Below, in pieces: positions 1 through 10,859 of a stretch of 64,000 nt of DNA (the first letter of the stretch is position 1; each line of letters begins with the position of its first letter). Made by a program: the position numbers and the translations under genes. The DNA is from Castor canadensis. Taxonomy: Eukaryota; Chordata; Mammalia; Rodentia; Castoridae. The notes below the pieces were generated by a model, which saw nothing but the letters and a program-made list of their open reading frames with translations, did not search any database and had not been told where the DNA came from. Location of the stretch: assembly GCF_047511655.1 (NCBI RefSeq), contig NC_133387.1, positions 46,108,853 through 46,172,852 on the forward strand, in the 5' to 3' direction.

Positions 1-1409
1 CCTCCCCAATAAAGAGGCAGAGTATCCATCCTGACTGGTCACAAACTGACCAAACTTAAAAGATATCACTTAACAAACACCATTCATTGCAATGAACAAT
101 ATGGCAAAAAAAGATTTATATGACTGGAAGAGAAACCAGAGTATATACAAAGTGCTTTTAAATACATTTACACACACTAATTTTGAGATGCATAATATAA
201 ATATTGTTATTTTACAGATACGAAAATAAGATTATAAAATTAACTGAAAAGTGTCAAAGCCTGAATTTGAATCCAGTTCTGACTCCAAGACCAATTACCT
301 TATTAAAAGAAAGTGGTCTGCACTTAAAAGTTTAAACTCCCCTGGCTCCATGCAAGCAAATGCCATCTCATACACCATGATTTTTAGGAAAGTTCTAAAT
401 TTCATCATTGTCTCAATTGTCCTTCTTTAAAACTCCAATGATTCTGCAATCAGGAATTCTGGAATTTAACGTAAAGGTTTTGTGTTTGCCTTAAAATTAC
501 CTTTATGATCTTTAAAAAAAAAAAGACTGAAGTCATTTATTCAGCCATCATCAACCTTTTGAAAGGGTGAGGAATCACTCACCTCTATTGGTCTACCAAC
601 GCAGCTTCGTGCTTTCAAATACCTGAGAAATGCTCTAATTCCATTCATCTCTTGGCATTTACAAATCAGGAAAGGAAATCATGCAGGGCTCCAACCCCAC
701 GAAATACTCTGAATATGTTTTATTCTGCACTCAAAAAAGTAAAAACAAAAAGAGTCAAGTGGCTAGCTAATCCGTAATACACCTGTTTAAATCTTAGTGC
801 AAATGTGCAGGTGATGTAATAAAGTAACCGTGACTTAGACCTCAGAAGAAAACAACTTTCACCTGATTTAACCAGCATTTTTCTCCTTGACCGCGTGTAC
901 TCCCCAACACAGTCATTTTATGTTGTCTGATTTCTGTCATTAGAAAATTTCGAAGGCCCTGGGTTTTAAACATAATAAATCATGGAAACAAGCTTCTAAG
1001 TCTGGAAACTTAAATTCTGAATGAACCATTAACTTATTCATAGGCATAAGCACACAGAAGCCGGCGAGCTCTTTGGTTACTTGGCCATGACTTAAGTTAA
1101 TTCGGGGACCTCCCGCCCTCCCCTCTCCAGTGCCTGGTGTCCGCAGAAGCTTCCAGGGCTGAACTGATCTGGAGACACTGATGCTCCAGCGAGGAACCCC
1201 TGGGAGAAACTGGAGAGCTCAAGATGTCACTTTGCGAAATATTAGCTGAACAGCCTGAATTACGCTATTTAATTCAACGGCACAAACTGCCTCTCTGACT
1301 CTCACGGAGTAATGGGAACGAGGTGCGATAGGCGGTTTCTGAAAGGGACAAACAAGGATACTACTGAGGAGCCCAAGGTCTGGAGCGACGAAAAGGGGGC
1401 GTCACTTGC
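1..1409 (-). other. SDHAF3: SDHAF3 intron 1, 5' part (runs off the left edge)
   Basis: This is the sequence downstream (minus strand) of the SDHAF3 exon 1 donor. I see no exon 2 coding sequence, so intron 1 is longer than 1.4 kb, in keeping with the long single intron of human SDHAF3. It is AT-rich with no repeat family that I recognise. The 200 bases nearest the exon are richer in CpG and continue the promoter-associated composition. Confidence 0.8.
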
Positions 1410-1583
1410 CTCCCATTCCTGCAAGAAACGCTGGGCCTCGTCAGAACTAACGGTCTTGTGTCTCCTAAATTCGTCCTTCACGTACTGGTCGCCCAAGGCT
1501 TTCAGGTCCGGGGGCAGAACCCGATGTAGCTGCAAGATGCGCCTATATAAGGCCCGGACACGAGAAATGTGCAGCCCAGGCAT
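1410..1583 (-). CDS. SDHAF3: SDHAF3 (ACN9) exon 1, succinate dehydrogenase assembly factor 3
   Basis: The minus strand encodes 58 residues starting [15 protein letters not shown] and ending QRFLQEWE, matching the N-terminal half of mammalian SDHAF3 (about 125 residues in total). The family-defining LYR tripeptide is at residues 12-14, followed by the conserved LPPDLK and DEFRRHKT blocks. SDHAF3 is a mitochondrial matrix LYR protein that acts with SDHAF1 in maturing the iron-sulfur subunit SDHB of respiratory complex II. The start at 1583 was chosen by homology and has a purine (G) at -3; the frame stays open upstream to a methionine at 1820 but that stretch has no homology. Coding stops in phase 0 after glutamate 58, where human SDHAF3 continues in exon 2. 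The exon-intron junction reads GGGAG then GCAAGT, a GC rather than GT donor. Exon 2 lies beyond the left edge. Confidence 0.93.
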
Positions 1584-1820
1584 TGCGCCGAGCACGGACA
1601 GTAAACCGCGCCTGCGCAAAAGGTAGGCGCGTCCCCGCCACTGAGAGGACCCCGCTATTTCCGGGTGAACCGGAAAACGGGCGGAAAAGGGCTTGAGACC
1701 TTCATCCGGTTTGGTCCTTTCTAGAATCCCGTCCTTCCGGAAATCCGAGTTTTGCTGCGGACAGAAAAAGGCCGGTCCTTCTCTGGTAGAGGCGTGGCCT
1801 GTGCGGAGTCCAGTCTGCAA
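1584..1820 (-). promoter_or_regulatory. SDHAF3: SDHAF3 5' UTR and CpG-rich promoter with NRF1-like and ETS-like sites
   Basis: This is the most CpG-dense stretch in the window and lies immediately upstream of the SDHAF3 start. Visible elements: an NRF1-like palindrome cgcgcctgcgca at 1607-1618 (one mismatch to the consensus) and several GGAA/TTCC ETS cores: tttccgg 1658-1664, accggaaa 1669-1676, gcggaaaa 1681-1688, and a palindromic ttccggaa at 1736-1743. There is no convincing TATA box. NRF1 plus GABPA-type ETS sites are the usual promoter pair of nuclear genes for mitochondrial proteins, which fits. The transcription start itself cannot be placed from sequence. Confidence 0.75.
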
Positions 1821-2199
1821 GACGCAGGGGGATTCATCTACTGCTGTGTTTAATCAAGAGAGCACGAACCAGAGGTCTTGAAGGTGCCAATTGTCACCTC
1901 TCATTACCATCCCATCATCTTTTCCACTCGTCCTTGCCCAGTTCTTCTTATTAAAAGCTTGAGAGAGACTTGGTCAAAATCAACCTCCTACAAAAAGCCT
2001 AGTAAGGCAAACCCAACCCACTTAAGGCATTTTCGAGCATTCCTGCATTCTTGTGCCAATTATCAGAGTAGTATTAATGTCTCCCTTCGGTAGCCCAGCA
2101 GCTATGCCCTTCTCAGTGCTCTGCCTCTAGCGTGTAACCTGAAGGCATGGCTCTTCCATGTAGCCAGCACTAGTGAGCCCCGAACCAGCAGGCAAGTTA
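1821..2199. other. Upstream flank of SDHAF3, no feature recognised
   Basis: CpG content falls off sharply here. I see no repeat family, exon or RNA gene. Short open frames in this stretch have no recognisable homology. Confidence 0.5.
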
Positions 2200-2300
2200 G
2201 CTATGGAAGAATCACCGGGAGAAGTTTAAAATACACTGTTTCCAGGACCACAGCCCTGAAAATTCTGATTAGATAGTGTGGGATGAAAATAAGAATCTAG
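2200..2300 (+). mobile_element. MER5A-like hAT-Charlie fragment
   Basis: A segment with aagtttaaaatacactg followed by ccacagccctgaaaattctgatt resembles the interior of the MER5A non-autonomous DNA transposon. Neither terminal inverted repeat is clear, so this is a fragment and the call is tentative. Confidence 0.45.
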
Positions 2301-2317
2301 ACGTTCACAAAGTTCCA

Positions 2318-2525
2318 CCTTTTGCAGCTCTGGGAATTGAACCCAGGGCCTTGAGCATGTTAGACAAGGACTCTACCACTGGAGCTTCACCTCCAGCCCT
2401 CTTTCACTTTCGTTTTTGAAACAGGGTGTGTCCCTACCTTTGCCTGGAGGCTGGCCTCAAACTTGCAGTTCTCCTGCCTGCAGATCCTGAGTAGAGGGAT
2501 TACAGGCATTCCACCAGCCCTGGCT
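2318..2525 (-). mobile_element. B1-dID dimeric SINE, minus strand
   Basis: On the plus strand the inverted ID tail comes first (ctgggaattgaacccagggcc, the inverted B box) and ends at about 2398. The inverted 7SL-derived B1 head follows (gctggcctcaaacttgcagt, then gggattacaggcattccacc). B1 head plus ID tail is the B1-dID arrangement. Confidence 0.8.
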
Positions 2526-2559
2526 AAAATTCCACCTTTTCAAAAGGTACTGAAAGTCT

Positions 2560-3130
2560 AAGTGGTTTCCAAAGCTCCTTGAACTCATTCTTTCTCTCCC
2601 ATTGCAGTTTTAGTACTTCAGCAAATCCTGACGGTTCCATCAACAAAATGTGTGCAAAAATGAACCATTTTTTCACCACATACTCTACCATTGTCATTTC
2701 TATTGGATATTATGATGGCTTCCTTATCTGTGTTCCTGCTTCTGACTATGACCAACTTCCATCATGACTCACCAAAACTAAATCAGATCACCGTCATCTT
2801 TCTGCTTAACAAAATCCTCCAGTGCTATTTCATCAGAGTAAAACCCAAAGTCTCCTTACCTCTTAAAGTTTTAAATTTTCTCTTCACTCTTTCCCTAGTT
2901 AGCCAGTTCCAGTCACACTAACCTTCCAGCTCTGAGTTCATCTTTGAAAAGGCCAGGCACACTCCCAGCTGAGGGTGTAGCATCTGCCATGTGTATCTTC
3001 TCCCCTCACATCTTCATTTTACTCCGCTCACTACCCTCCCTATCAACCTATTTGAAACTGCAGCATGACAAGGCCAAGAACTTCCTATGCTTCTTTTTCC
3101 CTCTGTGTTACTCACAGACCTTTTGAAATG
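2560..3130 (+). mobile_element. LINE2 (L2) fragment
   Basis: Ancient L2 ORF2 3' sequence: aaatcagatcaccgtcatct, aaaatcctccagtgctattt, gtaaaacccaaagtctcctt and ccagttccagtcacactaac occur in the order and spacing of the L2 consensus. Highly diverged; the ends are approximate. Confidence 0.7.
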
Positions 3131-5929
3131 CAAAACTGATACATACCCATAAAAACAGGCAATTTAGTATCCTTTTCAGGACCCACCATATTGTCCTCCT
3201 ACAAATAGTGATCTCTCTCTAATATTTATTGCTGTGAATGGAGTTTTTTCTTTTACCTAAATTCAAGGAAAATATTTGTTTAAAAGAACAGAGAACCTTT
3301 TTTTAACGGATTTAATTTGGTATTGTGACAAACCACATTAATGGCAAAGATTGAAGGGCCATGTGGTTATTTTATTTCAGGAAATTTTTCCTAACCATAT
3401 TGCATCTGTTAATATCCCTGTAAATTGAAAAATAATTTCTTGTCCCAATTTACTTTTTTTCTGATTTCCTTTGGGGTTAAAGTACAGGTATAATAAATAC
3501 TACTTTCATAACTAACGTGCTTATAAAATGTGGAAAAAACATCTGCCAATGAATTAATAAAAAACTAATAACAAAATCACTAATTCAGCCTAAAGCGAAC
3601 AGAAAAGGTCCACAAAGCAGTGGGAAATCCATGCTCAGAAATGGAGTTAATAGACCAGGAAGAACTCAGACATGATGGTGTGGTTAGACCTTGAGAAAGA
3701 AATCAAGCAGTAACAGTGAAGTCAATGGCACATGAACAGGATTATTTTTAGGATGGGCTGGATAGTGAATTATATTTTGAGGACAAAACTTTGTTTTCCT
3801 GACCCTCCAATTTAGTTTTCCTCTTGTGGTCAAAATTATCATGAACTGAAAAGATCTGAGTTGAATACCTCACCACTAATACAGATTAGTACACTTCATG
3901 CAAGCCTTTCCTGCATTCTTCCTCTATGTTTTTTGTCACTTAACCACTCTGTGCCTGGATTTTCTCACATTTAATAATGAGCTGTATTTGGTAATTCCCT
4001 TTCTTTTCCAACTTTATTAACCTGTAATAATGACTTCTTCCATATTCCCTCCACTCAAAAATAATTGCTTTGAAAAGGGTTTTGTTTAAGAAGAAAGGAG
4101 GAAACACCTTAAAACTGTATTGGAATATATCACCTGAGCTCTTCGGGGTACACAAAATATAATAGCCACATATACCCACAGGAAATACCAACACAGCAAT
4201 TGCACCATTTGCACAATGACCTACTGGATAACACACAAGAAAAAGAAGCACACAGAGGAAGAATGAAGGAAAAGTCAGCATGAAGTATACTATTCTAGAT
4301 TAGTGGCTAGGAATTTAGCCACTAAAGATCTGAATTTAATTCAGATCTTATTTTCAGTTCATTGCTATTTTGAACATAAGAGAAAAACTAAACCAAAACT
4401 AAACAGAAAGTGCTTGTGTGGACTGCCTCCAAGAGATGGAAGAAGTGGCTAGGAAAGTTGTTTGACAAACAGAGAAGGTTTTCAGATCAAAAGAGATAGA
4501 AATGATGAATAAGGAAAAATGAGCTGAAAGGAGGAAAAGGAAAGACCTGCAACCAATCAACTGCATGGAGTGCTACGCTCTTCCTGGATAGAAATCGTGA
4601 GTAGTTGAGGAGAAGCTTTTTCAGTGTTGTCAGTCCTGGGCTCTTGAGTGTCCAAGACTTAGGGGCTGGGTCAGCAGATCCAAAGGCTTATAGGTCCAAT
4701 TCCTGAGAGCTAGGGGCCTATTACTGCAAGCTCTAAATGCTTAGGTTGGAAATTTATTGCCCTGGGTTTTAATCAGCAGCAGCCAATGCCTGCTGGTGTT
4801 GTAGGTGTCAATCAGGCCTTGGGTAAAAACAAATAGTATTTACAGCTCTCAGTCCTTGAGAGAAGCTAGTGTTAAAGTTCTCAGGCCTATGATGTCTGAT
4901 ACTTGACACTTTTGCTGTTAAGAATTGGCAGTTTTCTGGAACTGCCAGGATACACAGGTCTGGGACATTCTACCCTTTTTTCTTTCCTTTCACCTTCCCT
5001 GGTGGTTGGTTGATTGGCTGTTTTTGTTTTCTTTGTGAAACAGGTTCTCCTCTGTCTTCTGGACTTCATATTGGATGGATGCTGGGACTTTAGATAAACC
5101 ACTGAGTTCCCTACTTTCTATAAATATATCCCTCAGAACCTCATTCCAAAAGAATTTTTTAATGTTGCAGGTGTGTTCAATCTGTGATTCAGCCTATTAC
5201 ATTAATTTTTTTAGTCATTCATTATCCTCTCTTCATAAATATTCATATATTTATCTTAAAGTCCTTCTGTTTGTTTTGTTAACTGTTTCCTGAGGTATAG
5301 ATACTAGGCTTGTGAGTTTGTTAACTTTCTTAATAGTTGTTTTCCTCAAATGTAGACAATTCTGATTACGTACTTATAAGACAGGCTACTAAATATCATA
5401 TGCCCATTCATTCAGTAAGAGGAGAGGCACAGTACAGATGTATACTGAGGATATATGCCTATCTAGGAATCTTAGTGCGCATTCTTTCACTTGGTGAAAT
5501 ACCCTATGTCCTATGCCTTTTTCAGCCCCTTACAGGTACTCCCCCATCTCTTTGACCCAAGCTTCTACATCTACTACTACCCTCATCTGAAGACAGTCAC
5601 CTAGCTGCCCCTGTGGTAGCACTCCAATTAATCACCCTTTAGTTTCCAAGATCCTCTCAACTCATAGAATTTATCTTTTCCAGGCATAGGAACATTCTGG
5701 GAATCACCCTCACCTGTCACTAGAGGTCCTTTTTTTTAACTAACCTTTTGGGCTGACATTTTCCTTTTAAGAAGATGCTATCTACTCACATCTTCTCGGG
5801 GATTACTCACAGTTTCTGGACCACCATGAATTATTCTTATTTTCCATTCTACATACAACTTTAAAAAACATATCTTTATCTTATTTATAAGAATTTACAG
5901 GAATTGAAGGTTAAAATATGATTCTGGTC
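3131..5929. other. Mostly unique AT-rich intergenic sequence
   Basis: No gene recognised. A short MIR-like block (cacttaaccactctgtgcct) lies at about 3880-3990. The stretch 4630-4880 has a different, more GC-rich texture that could be an eroded LTR, but I could not assign it. Confidence 0.5.
3880..3990 (+). mobile_element. MIR SINE fragment
   Basis: The words gtcacttaaccactctgtgc and ctggattttctcacatttaa match the MIR core in plus orientation. Short and diverged. Confidence 0.5.
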
Positions 5930-6260
5930 TATTATCTTAACATTTACAATTGAAAAAAGCAGGCTCAAATCTAAATGTCCAGAACCAAGGACTTATGTAG
6001 GCTATGTTATATCCATACAATGGAGTTTCTAATATATTTTGAATGGTGTTCGTTATGATATTTTCATGACAGAAAGTGTATCTTAGTTATTCTTAGGCAC
6101 CAAAAGCAGGATACATACACACATGCACACGTATATGTTTGTGTGTGTATGTGTGTGATTTTTTTTAAATGCCTAGAAGCAAATACACTAAAATATTTGC
6201 AGCACTGTTGTTTCTGGCAGAATTATGAATATACTTTCCAATTTTGAATGTGGTTACATC
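5930..6260 (+). mobile_element. Old L1M fragment (ORF2 3' end/3' UTR)
   Basis: The sequence tatgttatatccatacaatg followed by an L1M-like 3' UTR with a (CA/TG) patch at about 6115-6160 fits the 3' end of an old mammalian L1. No open frame remains. Confidence 0.5.
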
Positions 6261-6298
6261 TTCTTTATATATAAAAAGACATTTCACATTGCTGTTTG

Positions 6299-6488
6299 TT
6301 AAGGTTTGAATCAGAAATGTCTCCTGAAGGCTCATGTATTAAAGGCTTAGTTGCTAGCTGATGTATCATCAGTGGATTCATCCATTATGGAATCATAATT
6401 CTGTTGGGAAGTGGCAGAAACAAGAAGCTTCAGCCAAGTCTGAGGAGGTACATTACTGGGGGCATGCCCTGGAAGGCTTCCTCTCCCT

Positions 6489-6538
<50 letters not shown>

Positions 6539-6722
6539 TCTCTCCCTCTCCCTCTCTCTCCCTTCCTCCCTCTACCCTTATTCACCATGAGCTAAACCAC
6601 ACATGGGCTCAGAAGCAACAAAGCCAAATATCCATGGACTGAAGCCTCTGAAACTAGACTAAATTAAATCCTCCCTCAGGTAGGATTTTTTTTTTTGTCA
6701 CAGCAATAAAAAGGTAAATAAC
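6299..6722 (+). mobile_element. LTR-like repeat (MaLR type, family uncertain) with internal (CT)n
   Basis: It starts gttaaggtttgaatcagaaatgtctcc and ends gtcacagcaataaaaaggta, the layout of a widespread mammalian LTR-like repeat also found inverted at 12745, 28155 and 35642. A long (CT)n tract interrupts it at 6497-6560. The family name cannot be fixed without a consensus search. Confidence 0.5.
6497..6560. repeat. (CT)n microsatellite
   Basis: An almost pure CT dinucleotide run followed by CCTCTC-type pyrimidine sequence. Confidence 0.95.
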
Positions 6723-6748
6723 ACAGTAGTTTAAAAACTGTTGAAAAC

Positions 6749-6884
6749 TGAACTGGGCATGTTGGTGCATACCTATAATTCCAATACTAGAGAGTGGAGG
6801 CAGGAGGAAGTTTGAGGCCAGCCTAGGATAAAAGGGGAAACTCTGTTTCAAAAAAAAAGAAAGAAAGAAAGAAAAGAAAAACTG
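6749..6884 (+). mobile_element. B1 SINE with (GAAA)n tail
   Basis: It begins ctgggcatgttggtgcatac, has a B-box region ggaagtttgaggccagccta and ends in a run of AAAGAAAG. Confidence 0.75.
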
Positions 6885-8126
6885 GTGAAAACAATTCATA
6901 TTATTTTCAACTTTCCATAATAATCTTTACTTATCAAAAACTGTATTTTACTAAAAAGAACAAAATTAGAAAATCATAATAAAGATTTACATTAGAAAGT
7001 ATGACCATTCAGAAGTTTTAAAACATCGTAAATTTTTTTAAAAAGGAACATAAAAACAGAGTATTTAGAAAATATTAAAAAGAATGCTAAATGACTGGAA
7101 GCAGCATGGGTTTCATTTTAAATTGTGTAATATGTATATGTAGGTGCTCACCTAAGAAAATGTTATAGATGAGTAGATGGAAAGCCTTGAGAGCAAAAAG
7201 AAAAACAACAGGAGGAGCAACATTGAACTTGTGTCAGTGTTTCAAACACTGAAGGAAAAAAAAAAAAAGAAGCAATTAGAATAGGGATTAATCTACTCCA
7301 GGCAGTAGGAGAAAATAGTCCTTTAAAAAATAGAAATGTTTTGGAGCAGAAGGATTGCCAGTCCATACCAGCCTTGGCTACAGAGGGAGACCTTGTGTAA
7401 AAAAAAAAAAGAAAGTCAATTGTTTGTATCTAAAGCAATCATGGATTGCTTTAAATATGGATCTAAAATAATCCATTTAGGTCCATAATAATCCAAATAG
7501 ATATATACATACACACACATATATATGTGTATATTTCATGCATGATGAAACTAGTTCTGAAAAGTTTTAAAAATCTTCAAAACTGAAGAATTTAGTTCAT
7601 AGGGAAACTTAAAGGACATACAAGCAAATTCAAGTCAAGAGGTGGTGAGAGCAATCTTCTAAAAAGGATAATCTGGTAGTTGTATGCAAAATAGACTGTT
7701 GAAGCAATGAATAAATACGCACCTTCAAACAAAGAGAAGGCTTTCCATGAACCTAGATGACAACACTCCATGCACTGAAGAATAGGACTAACTCAATTAT
7801 CTGCAAGTGAGTTAAAAAGGATTGCCAAGGGCTGATGACCTGGAGGCAGGCAGAGCTCTGGGAATATAGGTTTGAGACTATGAAGGACATTGGATTTAAG
7901 GACTAACCAGATATGGGGAAATGGGGGGAAAGGGGAGGAGGCTCAATGAAAGAGGTCTCCATATTTTCCTTTTGGAGATAAAACTGACAAAGAACAGTTA
8001 AGAAGAAACCCTGCATGAGGAAATGCATTCCATTTTAGTCATGAAGAGTTTGAGAGGCAGAATACCCTATGTGATACATTGAAAACTGGCCTAATGGTGT
8101 CAGCACTATTCACTAATGGTCTAAGT
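6885..8126. other. Unique AT-rich sequence with a B1 remnant
   Basis: No gene seen. A short B1-like 3' end (ccagccttggctacagaggg followed by poly-A) is at 7335-7411. A small CA/TA microsatellite lies at 7504-7534. Confidence 0.5.
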
Positions 8127-8255
8127 CAGTGGTTCTCAACTTTTGCATATATTATTATTACTTGGGAAACTGGCACTGGTATTGCTTGAAAGCCCCCCCC
8201 CCCCCAACACACACACAAAGTGATTCTCATGTACAGCCAGGATTGAAAAACAATG
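8127..8255 (+). mobile_element. MER5A-type hAT-Charlie MITE, near complete
   Basis: The left end cagtggttctcaacttttgc is the classic Charlie/MER5 terminus. The right end reads gtgattctcatgtacagcca then ggattgaaaaacaatg, a decayed inverted copy of the left end. Candidate 8-bp target duplications are gtctaagt (8119-8126), which has the central TA preferred by hAT elements, and ttctgaat (8256-8263), which agree at 5 of 8 positions. A poly-C run sits at about 8192-8205 inside the element. Confidence 0.8.
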
Positions 8256-8689
8256 TTCTGAATTCCCATCTTGGAATCAACTGGGCTCTGGAAATGAGAT
8301 CCAAGATATTTTGACACTGCTAAAAACTAGTTACTAAATGTTTAGCCTTTTCAAAGAGTCCTTGAAATAAAGGAAACAAATATTTTTGCATAGTTAACAA
8401 TATTTTAAACCATAAAAGTGAAACTTGGATCTAAGGAAGAATATGTAATGTGAAAACAGCAAAATTATGACTTTGAATTATATCCACATTTATAACACAG
8501 GGGTGATTGAAACTTAAGGTCTCTCTGAAGAGCTCACCCTAGAATCTTCCCATATGCCTCATGTACAATAGCACATGTTTCTCTAGAGAAATTATTTAAT
8601 CTTTGTAAATAACTAATAAACTTTAGAATACAGTTTAATTACACAAGGCACTCAGAAAAACTTTTTAAAGACTCTTATCATCTGTGTCA
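8256..8689. other. Unique intergenic sequence
   Basis: AT-rich; no gene or repeat family recognised. Confidence 0.5.
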
Positions 8690-9245
8690 TCTTCCTTCCT
8701 ACTCTCTTCTCTAACCCAGACCTTCTATCAGTAGCTTGATTATCCTAACTCTTCTGAGAAACAGCTTTCCCTCTCTGTCATCTTTGCATATTATCTGCAT
8801 TATATTACTCTGTTGATCTCATAAAGATTCATGAGAATACTTCAGTTAAAAATTTTCTTTCTACTTTGCCTTCCCCTTAAACTACCATCTTCCTAATTCT
8901 GCTTCTTTGCAGTGGCAGACTCACTTTTTCTATTTCTTTTTTTAAAACATTTATTCATATTGCATACATTGTTGGGGCCATTTCTCTCCCCTTTCCATTT
9001 CTATATCCATTTCCATTTAAACCTTTTTAGTATGGTGTTGATCCCACTATTCTAAAATCACTTTCATCAAAGTCACTAGTCACTTGTTCACATATCTACC
9101 CTCTCCTGACTTTCTAGAAACCTTTGTAATCTTCACTTTCATACATTTCTTCAAGTCAGGTGATTCCCACCTTTAAGTTCCACTACCTCTGTCTCCCTAG
9201 CTGGCTGTAATTCTTCCAGCTCTCAAATGTAAAAGTCTGAAGGCT
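8690..9245 (+). mobile_element. Probable L2 LINE internal fragment
   Basis: The series attctaaaatcactttcatc, aaagtcactagtcacttgtt and tacatttcttcaagtcaggt resembles the upstream part of L2 ORF2. Diverged and possibly interrupted at about 8940-9030. Confidence 0.4.
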
Positions 9246-9640
9246 CAAGCCAACCAGCTCCCCATCAGTGCTCTTCCATGACCAGCAGTCTCCAGCAATC
9301 GGTGACGCTCTGCTGCCCTCACCTGGCCAAACCCACTCTAATCACTTCAGGCGCCCTCACTGGACCCTTACTTGGAAAATTGCCAGTAAAACCTTTCTCA
9401 ATCCGTTCACGGGCACCTCTGACGTCTTTACAGTTTTAGTCTTCCTCTCTAACGCTAGATTACTCTAAATTGGACGTCATGTCACCCCTTCAGAATTCCT
9501 GTCCCAAAGTAAGCTTATCATTCTTCACCAAAGTCCATTCTCTCTCTTCACTGTTCTTCAACTTACAGAGATTCAAAACTTGGGTGGCATCTGTGGCCTC
9601 TCTCCTTTTCTTCACACATCTTGTTACTGAGGGGTCCTAC
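9246..9640. other. Repeat-free stretch with retained CpGs and two CRE-like heptamers
   Basis: Between about 9290 and 9480 CpGs are frequent compared with the depleted surroundings. TGACGTC at 9420-9426 and GACGTCA at 9473-9479 are ATF/CREB half-palindromes in opposite orientation. No coding homology is seen. It could be a small regulatory element or simply an undecayed repeat. Confidence 0.35.
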
Positions 9641-9644
9641 TGTG

Positions 9645-9832
9645 CACGCATGTATGAAAATGGAAAAATGAGGCCTGTGGAAACTGTTCCAGGAATGGGG
9701 GAGGGGAAGGATAAAAGAGCGGTGGAGGGGTGAATTCAGCTACCATATAGCTGATACATTATAAGAACTTTTGTTAATGCTACAATGTACCCCCACCTAG
9801 CACAATTAAATAAATAAGTAAATAATTCTTCA
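9645..9832 (+). mobile_element. L1 3' UTR end fragment
   Basis: G-rich ggaatgggggaggggaaggat is followed by ggggtgaattcagctaccat and acaatgtacccccacctagc, then an AAATAAATAAGTAAATAA tail. The same 3' end recurs at 54734-54863. Confidence 0.6.
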
Positions 9833-9908
9833 TTTGTAAATCAGTTACTTGATTCCCTTGTCTTTGCCCCACCTTTCTAGACTCTGCATCCCTTCCTTAA
9901 AAGATTTT

Positions 9909-9990
9909 AGGGCTGGAGGTGTGGCTCAAGTGGTAGAGTAGAGGCAGGCCTAGCAAGTTCAAGGCCCTAAATTCAACCCCAAGGACTTAC
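9909..9990 (+). mobile_element. ID-like SINE
   Basis: The tRNA-like A box region gtggctcaagtggtagagta and B box gcaagttcaaggccctaaat are followed by an A/C-rich tail. Confidence 0.75.
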
Positions 9991-10267
9991 ACACAAACAC
10001 ACAAAGATTTCAATATTATTATAACTGAATCTTTTTGTAGCCTCTAATTAATAACCTAAAATAGTCACATTCATCTTTTAAAACATGGCCTCATTCAGGC
10101 ATCCCCTACAATTCAAAGACTTCCAAAGCTTTCCCATTGTCCTCAAGGTAAAATCTGTGTCCCTTAATATATAAAAGTGGGTAGAAAGTCACATTGTAAA
10201 CAAATGCAAGGTTTGCAACTGAACCATTATTTTCAACTCACTTTTTCATTGCATTGAACACAGAACT

Positions 10268-10367
10268 TCTTTTTTTTTTTTTTTTTTGGCAGCACTGGAG
10301 TTTGAACTCCAGTCTTCACACTTGCTGGGCAAGTGCTCTTACTACTTGAGTCACTCTGCCAGCTCGA
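10268..10367 (-). mobile_element. ID-like SINE, minus strand
   Basis: A poly-T (inverted tail) is followed by gcagcactggagtttgaact and cttgctgggcaagtgctctt, the inverted ID body. Confidence 0.8.
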
Positions 10368-10599
10368 ACACAGCACTTTTAAACTTAAAGGAAAAGTTCT
10401 AAATTCAGACAAAGATTTTAACTTCATAGTACCATTATACTTTTACCTTGCAGAAAGAGAATGTAAATAAATATATAAACAAATACAAAAAAGTTGTCTG
10501 ACAGCAGAAGTTATCCCCTGTCTCTCCCTTCTCCCAAAATAGAATAAATTCACAGTGTATATTCTACAGCCTCACAAATTTAAAGTAACTAAGTCATAT

Positions 10600-10775
10600 T
10601 TAGTAGATTCCAACTCTGCCCCTTATTAAGTCTGCAACATTGGGCAAGTTGTTTAACTTCTATGGAACTCAGTTTCCTCCTCTTAAAATGTTATTATGTA
10701 CCCTCTTGTGCAATTTAATGATTTAATATGAAAAAAGCCTTTAGATTAGTGAGTGCTTAGTGCAGGAAGTGATGA
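10600..10775 (+). mobile_element. MIR SINE
   Basis: The words ccaactctgccccttattaa, cattgggcaagttgtttaac and actcagtttcctcctcttaa follow the MIR consensus in plus orientation, ending near gtgagtgcttagtgcagg. Confidence 0.75.
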
Positions 10776-10859
10776 TTACAGTTTGTACTGATAATGATGA
10801 CAGTGATGACAGAAGAATGAAACTTGATCATAAAAGTTGCAATCTGTTTTAAAAAAAAT

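Noticed and set aside
1302..1820. A 172-residue open frame including the SDHAF3 exon with an upstream methionine
   Set aside because: Homology to SDHAF3 begins at the methionine at 1583 and stops at the exon end at 1410; the flanks of the frame are 5' UTR and intron.
6361..6642. Leu/Ser-repeat open frames
   Set aside because: They translate the (CT)n microsatellite.
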